From positions 124,001-188,000 of the forward strand of contig CALANS010000051.1 in NCBI GenBank assembly GCA_937926105.1: a stretch of 64,000 nt of DNA, written 5' to 3'. Origin of the DNA: an uncultured Actinomycetes bacterium (GTDB lineage: Bacteria; Actinomycetota; Actinomycetes; Mycobacteriales; Nakamurellaceae). Shown here piece after piece: positions 15,905-25,326 of the stretch. Numbering within the stretch: position 1 is the stretch's first letter; each line of letters opens with the position of its first letter. The translations under genes were made by a program, and so were the position numbers. The notes beneath the pieces were generated by a model. It worked only from the letters and a program-made list of their open reading frames with translations, did no database searches and was not told the DNA's origin.

Positions 15905-15974
15905 CCGGACCCGCGACGCTCGCGGCGGAGCGGGCAGCTGCAGGCATCGGATCGAGTAGCGGCAGGGAGGCGAC

Positions 15975-18656
15975 ATGGTCATCACGGACTCATCGCCGCA
16001 GCCCGGTCAAGGGCGCGAGGGCACGACGGGCACGTCAGCCGGCGCGGATGCCTCGGCCGGCGCGGGGTCGGTGGCCCTGGCGCTGCGCTCGGTGAGCAAG
16101 TCGTTCGTCACCACCCAGGTGCTCTTCGATGTGGATGTCGAGGTGCGGCCGGGCGAGGTGCTGGCCCTCATCGGGGAGAACGGCGCCGGCAAGAGCACAT
16201 CGGTCAAGATTCTCGGCGGGGTGCACCGGCCGGACGGCGGATCGGTCGTCATCGACGGCCAGCCGGTCGTGTTGCGGGGCCCGCTGGACGCGTTCCGGCG
16301 CGGCATCGCGGTGGTCAACCAGCATCCGGCGCTGTTCCCCGAACTGTCCATCGCGGAGAACGTCTTCGCCGGTCACCTGCTCCGGTCGGCGCGCGGACCG
16401 GGTCTGGACCATCGACGCATGCGCCGGGAGACGGCCCGGCACCTGGCCACCTTGGGCCTACCTGTCGACCCCGCCACGCCGGTCTCGACGCTGAGCGCAT
16501 CGCAACAGCAGTTGATCGAGGTAGCACGGGCACTGGCCTCCGACGCCCACGTCGTGATCCTGGACGAGCCGACCGCGGCGCTGTCCAGCGGCGAGGTCGA
16601 CCGGCTGTTTGCGGTGGTCGACATGATGCGCCGGCGCGGAACGGCGCTGCTGTTCGTGGGCCACCGGTTGGAGGAGGTCTTCCGGATCGCCGACCGCATC
16701 GAGGTGCTGCGCGACGGCCACGTGGTGGCGGTGCGGCCGGCCTCGGAGCTGACCGAGGCGGATGTGGTCAAGGCGATGGTCGGCCGCGAACTCGGCGGGC
16801 TGTATCCACAGCGCAGATCCGTGCCCGGCGGCGCGATGCTGCAGGTCACCGGGCTCGCGGCGGCCAGCGGTCTGGCGGACATCGATGTGACCGTGCACGA
16901 GGGGGAGATCGTCGGGCTGGCCGGCCTGGTCGGCAGCGGCCGCACCGAACTGGCCCGGGTGATCTTCGGTGTGGACCGGCCGACCGCCGGCTCGCTGGTG
17001 CTGGACGGGCGCCGCTACCGTCCGGCCGGCACCAGCAAGGCGCTCGCGCACGGGATCGCCTACGTCTCGGAGGATCGGGGTGGCCAGAGCCTGATCGGCG
17101 AGTTCTCGATCCTGGACAACGCCACCCTGCCGGTCGTTGACCGGGCGACACGGTTCGGTCTGGTCTTCCGCCGGTTGCAGATCGCGCTGGTCGACACGCG
17201 GCTGAAGCTGATGAACCTCCGGTTCCGCGACTACCAGCAGCCGGTCTCCGAGCTGTCCGGTGGCAACCAGCAGAAGGTCGTGCTGGCCAAATGGCTGTCC
17301 GCGCAGCCGAAGTTGCTGATCCTGGACGAGCCGACCCAGGGGGTGGACGTCGGCGCCAAGGCGGAGGTGCACCGCATCGTCGCCGATCTGGCCGAGCAGG
17401 GCATGGCCATCCTGATGATTTCCTCGGACATGCCCGAGGTACTGGGCATGTCCGACCGGGTGATCGTGATGCGGCGGGGCAGGATCGCCGCGGAGTTCGC
17501 CCGCGAGGACGCGACCCAGGAGGGCATCGCGGCGGCGGCCGCCGGCGCGTCCGCCTCGACGACCGACGGGCTGGCACCCGCCTCGGTGTCCGATGAGCTG
17601 GTACCCGGCGCGGCCTCAGACGCACCGGCGGCGACACCGCCTGCGCGCGGAGCCGTTCCCCCGCCCGGATCGGAGGGTGGCGGCGCCGGCTGGCTGCGAG
17701 TGCTGTTGCGCCGCCGGGAGGTTGGACTGCTGGCGGTGCTGCTGGCAGCCGTGGTCATCATCTCCGTCATCAACCCGCGGTTCCTGGGCGGCAACAACCT
17801 GGCCAGCGTCGCCAGCAACGCGTCACTGGTGGGACTGGTGGCGCTGGGCGAGCTGCTGGTCGTGCTGACGCGCAACATCGACGTGTCGGTCGGTTCCACG
17901 ATAGGGCTGACCGCCTACATCTTCGGCTCTCTCGCGGAGAGCCACCCCTCCTGGCCGATCGTCGTCGCCATCGCGGCCGCCATCGGGGTCGGGTTGGTAT
18001 GCGGCGCGATCAACGGCGCCGTGGTCGCCTACGGCAACGTGCCGTCGATCGTCGTCACGCTCGGCACCATGTACATCTACCGGGGCTACGACAGCATCAT
18101 CTCCAACGGGCACGAGATTGCTCCCGGCGACATTCCCCAGGGCGCCGTGGATTACGTGTCGGGCACGGACCTGGGCATCCCGCGGCTGCTGTGGATCTGC
18201 GTCGTCGCCTTCGCGATCGCCGGGCTGGTGCTGCGCTGGACGCGGCGCGGCCGCGAGTTCTACCAGGTGGGGTCCAACCCGGACGGGGCCGGGGTGCTGG
18301 GGATCCCATTGCGCCGCAGGGTGTTCACATCGTTCCTGGTCTCCGGAGGGCTGGCCGGCCTGGTCGGCGCGCTGTGGGCGATGTACTACGCCGTGATCGA
18401 CGGCAACTCCGCCTATGGGTTCGAGCTGACGGTCATCGCGGCCGTAGTGGTGGGCGGGGTGGCGCTGCGCGGCGGCTACGGGACGGTGGTCGGCGTCGCG
18501 CTGGGCGCCATCGCGCTGTACGTCATCCAGAACGCGCTGAACCTGGCCAACGTGAACTCCAACGACCTGCAGGCCTTCTACGGCGCGGCCATCCTGCTGG
18601 CCGTCGCCTTCGACCTGACCATCACCCACCGTCGCCGCACCCGCGTGGCGGTGTGA
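15975..18656 (+). CDS. Fused sugar ABC importer: RbsA/RhaT-type ATPase plus permease
   Basis: 893 aa. Residues ~35-515 are the double ATPase of the CUT2 family: first domain with GENGAGKST, LSASQQQLIEVARAL and VILDEPTAAL; second with the degenerate GLVGSGRTE loop and LSGGNQQKVVLAKWL. After a Pro/Ala/Ser linker (~516-570) comes a complete RbsC/RhaP-type permease (~573-893) with about nine membrane helices. Normally these are two proteins of ~500 and ~330 aa. The reading frame is clean and the ATG has GGGAGG four nt upstream. The fused protein would work with the next permease and the rhamnose-type binding protein to import a sugar at the cell membrane. Confidence 0.9.
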   Translation: MVITDSSPQPGQGREGTTGTSAGADASAGAGSVALALRSVSKSFVTTQVLFDVDVEVRPGEVLALIGENGAGKSTSVKILGGVHRPDGGSVVIDGQPVVLRGPLDAFRRGIAVVNQHPALFPELSIAENVFAGHLLRSARGPGLDHRRMRRETARHLATLGLPVDPATPVSTLSASQQQLIEVARALASDAHVVILDEPTAALSSGEVDRLFAVVDMMRRRGTALLFVGHRLEEVFRIADRIEVLRDGHVVAVRPASELTEADVVKAMVGRELGGLYPQRRSVPGGAMLQVTGLAAASGLADIDVTVHEGEIVGLAGLVGSGRTELARVIFGVDRPTAGSLVLDGRRYRPAGTSKALAHGIAYVSEDRGGQSLIGEFSILDNATLPVVDRATRFGLVFRRLQIALVDTRLKLMNLRFRDYQQPVSELSGGNQQKVVLAKWLSAQPKLLILDEPTQGVDVGAKAEVHRIVADLAEQGMAILMISSDMPEVLGMSDRVIVMRRGRIAAEFAREDATQEGIAAAAAGASASTTDGLAPASVSDELVPGAASDAPAATPPARGAVPPPGSEGGGAGWLRVLLRRREVGLLAVLLAAVVIISVINPRFLGGNNLASVASNASLVGLVALGELLVVLTRNIDVSVGSTIGLTAYIFGSLAESHPSWPIVVAIAAAIGVGLVCGAINGAVVAYGNVPSIVVTLGTMYIYRGYDSIISNGHEIAPGDIPQGAVDYVSGTDLGIPRLLWICVVAFAIAGLVLRWTRRGREFYQVGSNPDGAGVLGIPLRRRVFTSFLVSGGLAGLVGALWAMYYAVIDGNSAYGFELTVIAAVVVGGVALRGGYGTVVGVALGAIALYVIQNALNLANVNSNDLQAFYGAAILLAVAFDLTITHRRRTRVAV

Positions 18657-18657
18657 G

Positions 18658-19692
18658 ATGTGGGCATCGGCTCGCGGACGGCTCGCCCAGTGGGACACCC
18701 TGCTGGCGGTGCTGCTGGTGGTGGTCGTGCTGGTCGGCTGGCAGACGACGACCGGTTTCATCACCACCTTCAACATCTCCTCGGCGATCGGGGTGATGGC
18801 GGAAAAGGCGTTGATGGTGCTGCCCTTGACGCTGCTCATCGTGTGCCGGGAGATCGACATCTCGGTGGCCAGTATGGCGGCGCTCAGCGCCACGGCGTGC
18901 GGGATGGTGCTCGATGCCGGGGCGCCGGTTCCGGCCGCCATCGCTATCTCGATCGTGGTGGGCATCGCGTGCGGGGTGGTGAACGCCGTTCTCGTCACCG
19001 TTCTCGGCCTGCCGTCCCTGGTGGTCACGCTGGGGACCCTGGCGCTGTTTCGCGGCCTGTGCTACGTGCTGCTGGGCAGCAACGTGATGACGACCGTTCC
19101 GGCGTTCTTCACCGCACTCGGGACGGCGGACATCGGATCCTCGCCCATTCCATGGGACATCGTGCCGTTCCTCGTGCTCGCGCCGGTGTTCGCCATCGTG
19201 CTGCACGGGCTGCCCACCGGCCGGCGCATCTACGCCATCGGCGGCAGTCCCGAGACCGCGCAGTACTCCGGCGTCCGCGTCGACCGGATCAAGTTCTGCC
19301 TGTTCGTCGCGTCGGGAGCGCTGTGCGGGATCGCCGGAGCGATCAACTTCGGGCGCATCAGCGAAGCGACCCCGGACACCATGCTCGGCTACGAGCTGGA
19401 CGCGATCACGATCGTGTTCCTGGGCGGGGTCAGCTTCCTGGGCGGCAAGGGTCGGATGAGCGCGGTGCTCTGGGCGCTGGCGCTGGTCTGCCTGCTGGAG
19501 AACATGTTGCAGCTGAACAACGTCAGCGCCTACGGGCAGGGCACCGCCATCGGCATCCTGCTCATCGTGTCGCTGGTGTTCTCCAACGCCGCCCGGTCGG
19601 TCTCGGATCGCCTGCGGCGCGTCCGGCGCCGCCGGCTGGCGCCCGGGCATGGCGCGTCACCACCCGAGCCCGATCTCGCGCACGTCGAATAA
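18658..19692 (+). CDS. Sugar ABC transporter permease (RbsC/RhaQ type)
   Basis: 344 aa, about nine transmembrane helices, with the BPD_transp_2 signature (LLIVCREIDISVASMAALSA; VNAVLVTVLGLPSLVVTLGT; GGVSFLGGKGRMS). It starts one nt after the stop of the fused ATPase-permease, so the two permeases would form the heterodimeric channel, as in the RhaP/RhaQ arrangement. A basic tail (RRVRRRRL) ends the protein on the cytoplasmic side. A hairpin separates it from the binding-protein gene. Confidence 0.92.
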   Translation: MWASARGRLAQWDTLLAVLLVVVVLVGWQTTTGFITTFNISSAIGVMAEKALMVLPLTLLIVCREIDISVASMAALSATACGMVLDAGAPVPAAIAISIVVGIACGVVNAVLVTVLGLPSLVVTLGTLALFRGLCYVLLGSNVMTTVPAFFTALGTADIGSSPIPWDIVPFLVLAPVFAIVLHGLPTGRRIYAIGGSPETAQYSGVRVDRIKFCLFVASGALCGIAGAINFGRISEATPDTMLGYELDAITIVFLGGVSFLGGKGRMSAVLWALALVCLLENMLQLNNVSAYGQGTAIGILLIVSLVFSNAARSVSDRLRRVRRRRLAPGHGASPPEPDLAHVE

Positions 19693-19718
19693 ACGATCGG
19701 CCCCCGCCGGGGGATCGT
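19693..19718 (+). promoter_or_regulatory. Intercistronic stem-loop before the binding-protein gene
   Basis: ACGAT (19693) pairs with ATCGT (ending 19718), and an inner CCCCC pairs with GGGGG around GCC, starting directly after the permease stop. Such hairpins between permease and binding-protein genes commonly act in differential mRNA stability, which lets the binding protein be made in excess. Confidence 0.45.
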
Positions 19719-19770
19719 CCCGATCAGGTACCACGACCAGCGCCTCAGCGCGCAAAGATGGAGGATCGTT

Positions 19771-20976
19771 GTGAAGATCAACAGGGCCAGAGTCGGTGTG
19801 CTGGCGGCCATCCTGGCCTCGGCCGTGGTGGCCACGGCCTGCTCGTCGACGGCGAGCCCCACGACACCGTCGGCATCGGGATCGACGCCGTCGGCGGCGT
19901 CCGGGAGCGCTCCGGTCACCTCGGCGTCCGATACCGGCGCCGGGTCGTCGTCGGCCTCGGCCGGTGCCGGCTCGAGTGCCGCCGCGGACACCTCGGCGGC
20001 GGCCGGTGCCTCGACCGGATTCCAGGGCGCCACGTCCAATCCCGACTGCAAGACCGGGCATGGCACCATCGGCTACATCCCCAAGCTCGGCACGGATCCG
20101 TACATGGTCACCGTGCACAAGGCCGCCGAGGCCGCCGCGCAGGCGACCGGTGGCAAGGTCATCTACACCTCGCCCAACAGTGCCACCGGCGCGGCGCAGA
20201 TTCCGTTCATCAACCAGCTGATCGCGCAGAAGGTCTGCGTCATCGCGATGTCGGGAAGCGACCTGAACTCCAGCGCCGCGGCGCTGGCGAAGGCGCGCGC
20301 GGCCGGGATCAAGGTGATGACCTGGGACTCCGACATCGCGGCGAAATCGCGGTCGGTCTTCGTCAACCAGGCGCCGACCGATCTCATCGGCCAGCAGATG
20401 CTGGACAGCATGGAGAACCTGCTGGGCTCGGCCGGTGGTGAGGTCGCGATCCTGTCGACCACCCCGACGGCGGTCAACCAGAACTCCTGGATCGCCACCA
20501 TCCAGCAGCAGATCAAGTCGAACGCGAAGTATCAGAACATCAAGATCGTCAAGATCGCCTACGGCCAGGAGCAGGCCGACGTCAACACCCAGCAGACCCA
20601 GGCGCTCATCCAGGCGTACCCGGACCTGAAGGGCCTGATCGTGCCGGCGGGCCTCGGATACCCCGTGGCCGCCAAGGAATTGGCGCAGGAGGGCAAGCTC
20701 GGTCAGATCAAGATCACCGGGCTGGCGCCGTCATCGCTTATCAAGCAGTACATCCTGACCGGCAACGCGCAGGACATCTGGTGGAACGTGACCAACCTCG
20801 GCACGCTGTCCTACTACGCCGCCCAGGCGCTGGCGACCGGCAAGATCACTGGCGAGCAGGGCCAGACGTTCACCGCGGGATCCCTGGGCACCTTCACCGT
20901 GGGCGCGAACGGTGAGGTGCTGCTAGGCAAGGCCGACACAGTGACCAAGGCGAACGTGAACCAGTTCCCGTTCTGA
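19771..20976 (+). CDS. rhaS: Rhamnose-type sugar-binding lipoprotein (RhaS/LsrB family)
   Basis: 401 aa. Export signal 1-23 with lipid-attachment Cys C24 (VVATAC|SS), then a Ser/Ala/Thr-rich spacer (~25-88) and a type I periplasmic-binding fold. Family features of RhaS: GYIPKLGTDPY, IPFINQLIAQKV, KVMTWDSD, VAILSTTPTAVNQNSWI and ALATGKITGEQGQTFTAG. LsrB, which binds autoinducer-2, is the closest alternative. Starts at GTG 19771 with GGAGGA six nt upstream. It is last in the importer operon and is followed by a very strong terminator hairpin. Substrate (rhamnose or similar deoxysugar) is inferred from family. Confidence 0.82.
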   Translation: MKINRARVGVLAAILASAVVATACSSTASPTTPSASGSTPSAASGSAPVTSASDTGAGSSSASAGAGSSAAADTSAAAGASTGFQGATSNPDCKTGHGTIGYIPKLGTDPYMVTVHKAAEAAAQATGGKVIYTSPNSATGAAQIPFINQLIAQKVCVIAMSGSDLNSSAAALAKARAAGIKVMTWDSDIAAKSRSVFVNQAPTDLIGQQMLDSMENLLGSAGGEVAILSTTPTAVNQNSWIATIQQQIKSNAKYQNIKIVKIAYGQEQADVNTQQTQALIQAYPDLKGLIVPAGLGYPVAAKELAQEGKLGQIKITGLAPSSLIKQYILTGNAQDIWWNVTNLGTLSYYAAQALATGKITGEQGQTFTAGSLGTFTVGANGEVLLGKADTVTKANVNQFPF

Positions 20977-21017
20977 GCCGCCGCGGGCATGACCGGACCC
21001 AGGCGGGGCCGGATCAG

Positions 21018-21060
21018 GACATGCCGGGCCGGGCGCCCGCCGCGCCCGGCACGGCATGTC
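21018..21060 (+). terminator. 18-bp hairpin terminator of the sugar importer operon
   Basis: GACATGCCG-G-GCCGGGCGC (21018-21036) pairs with GCGCCCGGC-A-CGGCATGTC (21042-21060) around CCGCC: 18 base pairs with one G-A mismatch. It begins 41 nt after the binding-protein stop. There is no T-tract. Confidence 0.7.
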
Positions 21061-21092
21061 GCACTCTCGGGGCTCTCGTGCGACCCGTGCTC

Positions 21093-21121
21093 TTGACGAA
21101 CCGGTGGGCGATCCACAAAAT
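21093..21121 (+). promoter_or_regulatory. Predicted promoter of the peptidase-peptide importer operon
   Basis: TTGACG (21093-21098) and CAAAAT (21116-21121) are separated by 17 bp, about 85 nt before the peptidase GTG, just downstream of the preceding operon's terminator. Confidence 0.45.
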
Positions 21122-21205
21122 GCTCGATACCGCATATCGTCACAAGCTCCAGACCGGTGCCGCCCTCGCGGGAGCCACCAGCTCGTTCACTAGCGGAGGT
21201 CACGG

Positions 21206-23236
21206 GTGGGTTCCGCCGGTGCACGGATCGCGCCGGGCTCTCCCGCGCTCGGCCCCGCCGACCTGGTGTGCCAGCAGATCCCGGGGCAGCTGGAGATCCA
21301 CGGTGACCTCGTCGTCTACACGCTGCGCCGGGTGGTGGGCGGCGCCGACCGGACCGAGCTGTGGACCGTCGACCTTCTCGACGGCCTACCCCGACCGCTC
21401 ACCGGTGGTCCGGGCCACGACACCTGCCCCCGGATCAGCCCGTGCGGCGGGACGCTGGCCTTCCTGCGGTCGGTGGGTGATGCTCCCGCGCAGGTGTGGA
21501 CCATGCCGCTGCCCGGCGGTGCGCCCCGCGCGCTGACCGCCTTTCCCCGTGGCGCCCACGACCTGGTCTGGTCCTCCGACGGGGCCGCGCTGATCGTGCT
21601 GGCCGAGGACGCCGCGTCGCCGTGCGTGCATCGGGTGGCCGGCCTGCCGGACGAGGCGACACCCACCGCGATCTCGCTCACCGGCATCGACTGGCGCCGG
21701 GACGGCGACGGTGACGGTGGCCTCGTGCTGTACCCCCGTCACCTGCACCGGGTCGACCTCGGTGACGGCACCACGCGCCGACTCACCGACGGACCCTGGT
21801 CGGCATCCCGGCCTCGCACCGGCCCGGACGGGCACGTCTACTTCCTGGCCGACCCCGACCCGGATGCCGACATCTGCCCGTCACCCCAGGTGTTTCGCGT
21901 CGATGCCGACGGCGAGCACCGCCGTGCGCTGACCCGGATGCCCGGCGGGGTGCTGCGCTACCACTTGCACGGCGACGGCCTGCGCATCCTCGCCCGGGCA
22001 TCCGCCGACCGGCCCGACGACGAGCCGGCCCGCTGGTACGACGTGGCCGACGACGGGCTGCCGCGGCCCCAGGGTGGTGAGTGGGCCGGCGACAGGCGGG
22101 CTGGTGACGAATCAGGCGGTGACGAGACCGGCGGGCGGCGCCCGCACTGGACCGGCCTGCTGGGCGACGAGACCGACCTGCACGACTGGTCGCTCGAGCT
22201 GGACGACACCGCGGAGGTGAGCACCACCAGCGGGGACGGCTGGACGGTTCCGGCCGACACCGCGACCGGGCAGGCGCTCTACCCCGGCCCCGGCATCTGC
22301 GGGGCGATCGCGCAGTACGGCACTCGCCGGGTGGCGGTGTTCGCCCCGGGTGTCGGAGCCATCGCCCCCGACGTCTACGCGCTGGAGCAGGACGGCCCGC
22401 GTCGGCTCACCGAGCACGGCCGCTGGCTGGAGCCCTTCGCGGCACCCGGATGGGAACGCCGTGAGGTCCCCGGCCCGGCCGGACCGATCACCGTCCACCT
22501 GCTGCTTCCCCCCGACGGGGTGGCGGCCCGCGGCACCGTGCTGGCGCTGCACGGCGGCCCCACCGGGCAGTGGGGGGTGGTGCCGCCGGTTGAGGCGCTG
22601 CTGCTGGCCGGGGCGGGTTACCGGGTGGCCATGCCCAACATCCGCGGCTCCATCGACCGCGGGCCGGGCTGGGTCGCCCCGCTGCGCGGCGCGTGGGGGG
22701 AGGTGGACGCGCAGGACGCGCTGGCCGTGTGCGACGCGCTGGACGCCGCCGGGCTGGCCGAGCCGGGCCGGCTCGGGGTGCTCGGCCTGTCCTACGGAGG
22801 CTTTCTGACCCACTGGCTGATCGGCGTCACCGATCGATTCGCCGCGGCCGTCAGCGAGAACGGCGTGACCAACCAGGTGGCCGCCTGGGCCGGCTGCGAC
22901 GTCGGCCCCGCGTTCTGCCGCGCCTCCGACCTGGGCGACCCGCTGACCGCCGACGGGGCGCGCCGGCTGTGGGCGTGCTCCCCGCTGCGGCACGTCGCCG
23001 ACGTGCGCACCCCGCTGCTGATGCTGCAGGGCGCGGACGACCGCACCTGCCCGGCTTCCGACAACGAGCAGTTCTTCGTCGCGCTGCGCACCCTGCGACG
23101 CGAGGTGGAGTACGTCATCTATCCCGAGGAGGGTCATCTGATGCAGGCAACCGGACGCATCGACCGCCGCATCGATCGGCATCGACGCGTGATCGCATGG
23201 TTCGACGCCCACCTCGGCCGCGAGGCCTCGCGATGA
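21206..23236 (+). CDS. S9-family serine peptidase (acylaminoacyl-peptidase/DPP-like)
   Basis: 676 aa. The N-terminal part (~20-430) is WD-like beta-propeller sequence; the C-terminal part is an alpha/beta-hydrolase peptidase. The triad is visible: S529 in GLSYGGF, D611/D612 in LQGADDRTCP, H644 in EEGHLM; LALHGGPTGQWG forms the oxyanion region. No signal peptide, so it is cytoplasmic. GTG 21206 has GGAGGT five nt upstream. Its stop overlaps the ATG of the peptide-binding protein (ATGA), so peptide uptake and hydrolysis are made together; the enzyme probably trims imported oligopeptides. Confidence 0.9.
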   Translation: MGSAGARIAPGSPALGPADLVCQQIPGQLEIHGDLVVYTLRRVVGGADRTELWTVDLLDGLPRPLTGGPGHDTCPRISPCGGTLAFLRSVGDAPAQVWTMPLPGGAPRALTAFPRGAHDLVWSSDGAALIVLAEDAASPCVHRVAGLPDEATPTAISLTGIDWRRDGDGDGGLVLYPRHLHRVDLGDGTTRRLTDGPWSASRPRTGPDGHVYFLADPDPDADICPSPQVFRVDADGEHRRALTRMPGGVLRYHLHGDGLRILARASADRPDDEPARWYDVADDGLPRPQGGEWAGDRRAGDESGGDETGGRRPHWTGLLGDETDLHDWSLELDDTAEVSTTSGDGWTVPADTATGQALYPGPGICGAIAQYGTRRVAVFAPGVGAIAPDVYALEQDGPRRLTEHGRWLEPFAAPGWERREVPGPAGPITVHLLLPPDGVAARGTVLALHGGPTGQWGVVPPVEALLLAGAGYRVAMPNIRGSIDRGPGWVAPLRGAWGEVDAQDALAVCDALDAAGLAEPGRLGVLGLSYGGFLTHWLIGVTDRFAAAVSENGVTNQVAAWAGCDVGPAFCRASDLGDPLTADGARRLWACSPLRHVADVRTPLLMLQGADDRTCPASDNEQFFVALRTLRREVEYVIYPEEGHLMQATGRIDRRIDRHRRVIAWFDAHLGREASR

Positions 23237-25248
23237 GCCGGCGACGCGCCCGCCTCGGTGCGGCCCTGCTGGCGTTCGCGTTAACCGCCCTGACCGCGGT
23301 GCTGGCCGCCCCGCCGGCGGCCGCCGCACCCACCGACTACCGCATCGGCGACACCCAGCCGGTGGACAGCGTCAACCCGTTCAACGAGCAGAACGAGATC
23401 TCCTACACCATCACCTCTCTCACCTACGACCTGCTGCTGAACTACCGCACCTCGGATCTGGCGCCGGACCTGGACAACTCGCTGGCGCAGTCCTACACCG
23501 TCTCCCCCGACGGGAAGACCTGGACGTTCCGGCTGCACCCCGGCATCACCTGGTCCGACGGCCAACCGTTCACCTCCGCGGACGTCAAGTGGACCTACGA
23601 CGCCGCCCGCGAGAACGCCAGCAACGTGATGAACGCCTACGTCACCGACGTCGCCAGCATCGACACCCCGGACAAGACCACCGTGGTCCTGCACCTGAAG
23701 GAGCCGGACGCCCGGATGGCCAGCATCTTCGTGCCCATCCTGCCGAAACACGTGTTCTCCCAGTACAAGGTCAAGCAGCTGGACAAGATGCCGCTGCCGC
23801 TGCCGAACGTCACCACGGCCCCGTACCAGATCACCACCTACGACAAGAACGGCACCACCGTGCTGACGGCCAACCCGTCCTTCCGGGGCACCGCGCCGGC
23901 CACCTCCCGGGTGCTGATCACCCGGTACGGCAACCAGGACAGCCTGCTGCGAGACCTGCAGGGCAACAAGCTCGACATGATCATCGACGGCAATCTGCAG
24001 TGGGCGAAACAACTCTCCGGCTCGACGGAGCTGCGGCAGTGGAGCGGTGCGGCCCCCGGCTTCCAGGAGATCGCGTTCAACTCGTGCCCCCCGAAGGGCA
24101 GCCCGCTGTGCAGCGGCCCCGGCGCTGACGTGCACACGAAGGTGGTGCAGGACCACGCGATCCGGGAGGCGCTGGCCTACGCCATCGACCGGCCGAACCT
24201 TGCGCAGACGGTGTACGCGGGTGCGCCCAAGCCCGCCTACGGCCTCATCTCGCCCTACTACAGCGAGTACTTCAAGGATTGGAGCACCGACCCGGACATC
24301 GGATACCGGTTCAGCCTGGACAAGGCCAAGCAAGTACTGGCCGCCGGCGGCTGGAACTGCTCGTCGAGTCCGTGCACCAAGAACGGGGTGCCGGCGGCGT
24401 TCACCCTGAACGTGCGCAGCAACGACGAGCCCGGGCAGAACGCCATGCGCCGGGTGGTCGCCTGGGCCGGCCAGGTGGGCATCAAGATCACGATGTCGGT
24501 GGTGACGGAAGATGCCTTGAACAACAAGATCTACGCCCCGGGCAAGGACGACAAGTACGCGCCGGACTTCGACGCGTTCTACTGGGCGTGGACCGGGGAT
24601 CCGACACCGGACTTCAACTTCTCGGTGCTGCAGTCGGACAGCGCGTGGAGCGACTCGTACTACACGAATCCGAACTACGACACGCTGGTGAACCGGGCGC
24701 TGGCCGCGACGGACATGTCCCAGCGAGTGGATCTGCTGCACCAGGCCGAGAAGATCGTCATGACCGACCTGCCGTACATCCCCATCGTCTACTCGGTGTC
24801 CTACGACATCACCCGCACCGACACCTGGCACCACTACCAGGGTTCGCCCGCCGGAGACGCCGGATCGCCGATCGGCACCAACTGGCTGCAGATCACCGAA
24901 CTACAGCCCGGCCCGGAGCCGGCGGCGGCGCCCTCGTCGGTCGCCGGGACGAGCACCGTCGCCGCGGGTGGGTCCGGGTCGGGCACCGCCGGGACGGGGT
25001 CGAGCGCCGCGGGGTCGACCGATTCGCCGGGCACCGCCGCGTCCGGATCGGGGTCGGGGGGCGCCGGCGGGTCGTCGGTGTCCGGGGCGGCGGCATCCGG
25101 TGGCTCCTCGTCCAGCGGGGTGGCCGTGTGGCTGACGATCGTCATCGCCGTCGTGGTCGGGCTGGCCGGCTTCCTGCTCGGCCGGCTGACCGGTCGGCGT
25201 GGCCGCGGTGACGGTGACGGTGACGGTGACAATGCGCCGTTCGCCTGA
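23233..25248 (+). CDS. Peptide ABC transporter substrate-binding protein with C-terminal membrane anchor
   Basis: 671 aa. Sec signal peptide 1-32 (cleavage near AAAA|PTD) without a lipobox Cys; SBP_bac_5 domain (~35-555) with the DppA/OppA pattern (YTVSPDGKTWTFRLHPGITWSDGQPFTSADVKW). Then a ~70-residue Ser/Gly/Ala/Thr linker (~560-629), one transmembrane helix (~630-652, VAVWLTIVIAVVVGLAG) and a basic/acidic tail with GDGDGDGD. Gram-positive binding proteins are usually lipoproteins; here the C-terminal helix replaces the lipid anchor. Coupled to the peptidase by ATGA and followed by the four other importer genes. Confidence 0.9.
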   Translation: MSRRRARLGAALLAFALTALTAVLAAPPAAAAPTDYRIGDTQPVDSVNPFNEQNEISYTITSLTYDLLLNYRTSDLAPDLDNSLAQSYTVSPDGKTWTFRLHPGITWSDGQPFTSADVKWTYDAARENASNVMNAYVTDVASIDTPDKTTVVLHLKEPDARMASIFVPILPKHVFSQYKVKQLDKMPLPLPNVTTAPYQITTYDKNGTTVLTANPSFRGTAPATSRVLITRYGNQDSLLRDLQGNKLDMIIDGNLQWAKQLSGSTELRQWSGAAPGFQEIAFNSCPPKGSPLCSGPGADVHTKVVQDHAIREALAYAIDRPNLAQTVYAGAPKPAYGLISPYYSEYFKDWSTDPDIGYRFSLDKAKQVLAAGGWNCSSSPCTKNGVPAAFTLNVRSNDEPGQNAMRRVVAWAGQVGIKITMSVVTEDALNNKIYAPGKDDKYAPDFDAFYWAWTGDPTPDFNFSVLQSDSAWSDSYYTNPNYDTLVNRALAATDMSQRVDLLHQAEKIVMTDLPYIPIVYSVSYDITRTDTWHHYQGSPAGDAGSPIGTNWLQITELQPGPEPAAAPSSVAGTSTVAAGGSGSGTAGTGSSAAGSTDSPGTAASGSGSGGAGGSSVSGAAASGGSSSSGVAVWLTIVIAVVVGLAGFLLGRLTGRRGRGDGDGDGDNAPFA

Positions 25249-25326
25249 TCTTCCGGTGCGAGCCGGGATCACCCGACGGGGCGCCGCCGCTGACCCCGTC
25301 ACCGCCGGTGGCCGGGTGATTCCCGG

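Noticed and set aside
23281..24834. Minus-strand open frame of about 517 codons
   Set aside because: Mirror of the peptide-binding protein gene; valine/glycine/arginine-rich with no recognisable motif.
25206..25232. GGTGAC repeats as a regulatory iteron array
   Set aside because: They encode the GDGDGDGD tail of the binding protein in frame; a coding repeat is the simpler explanation.
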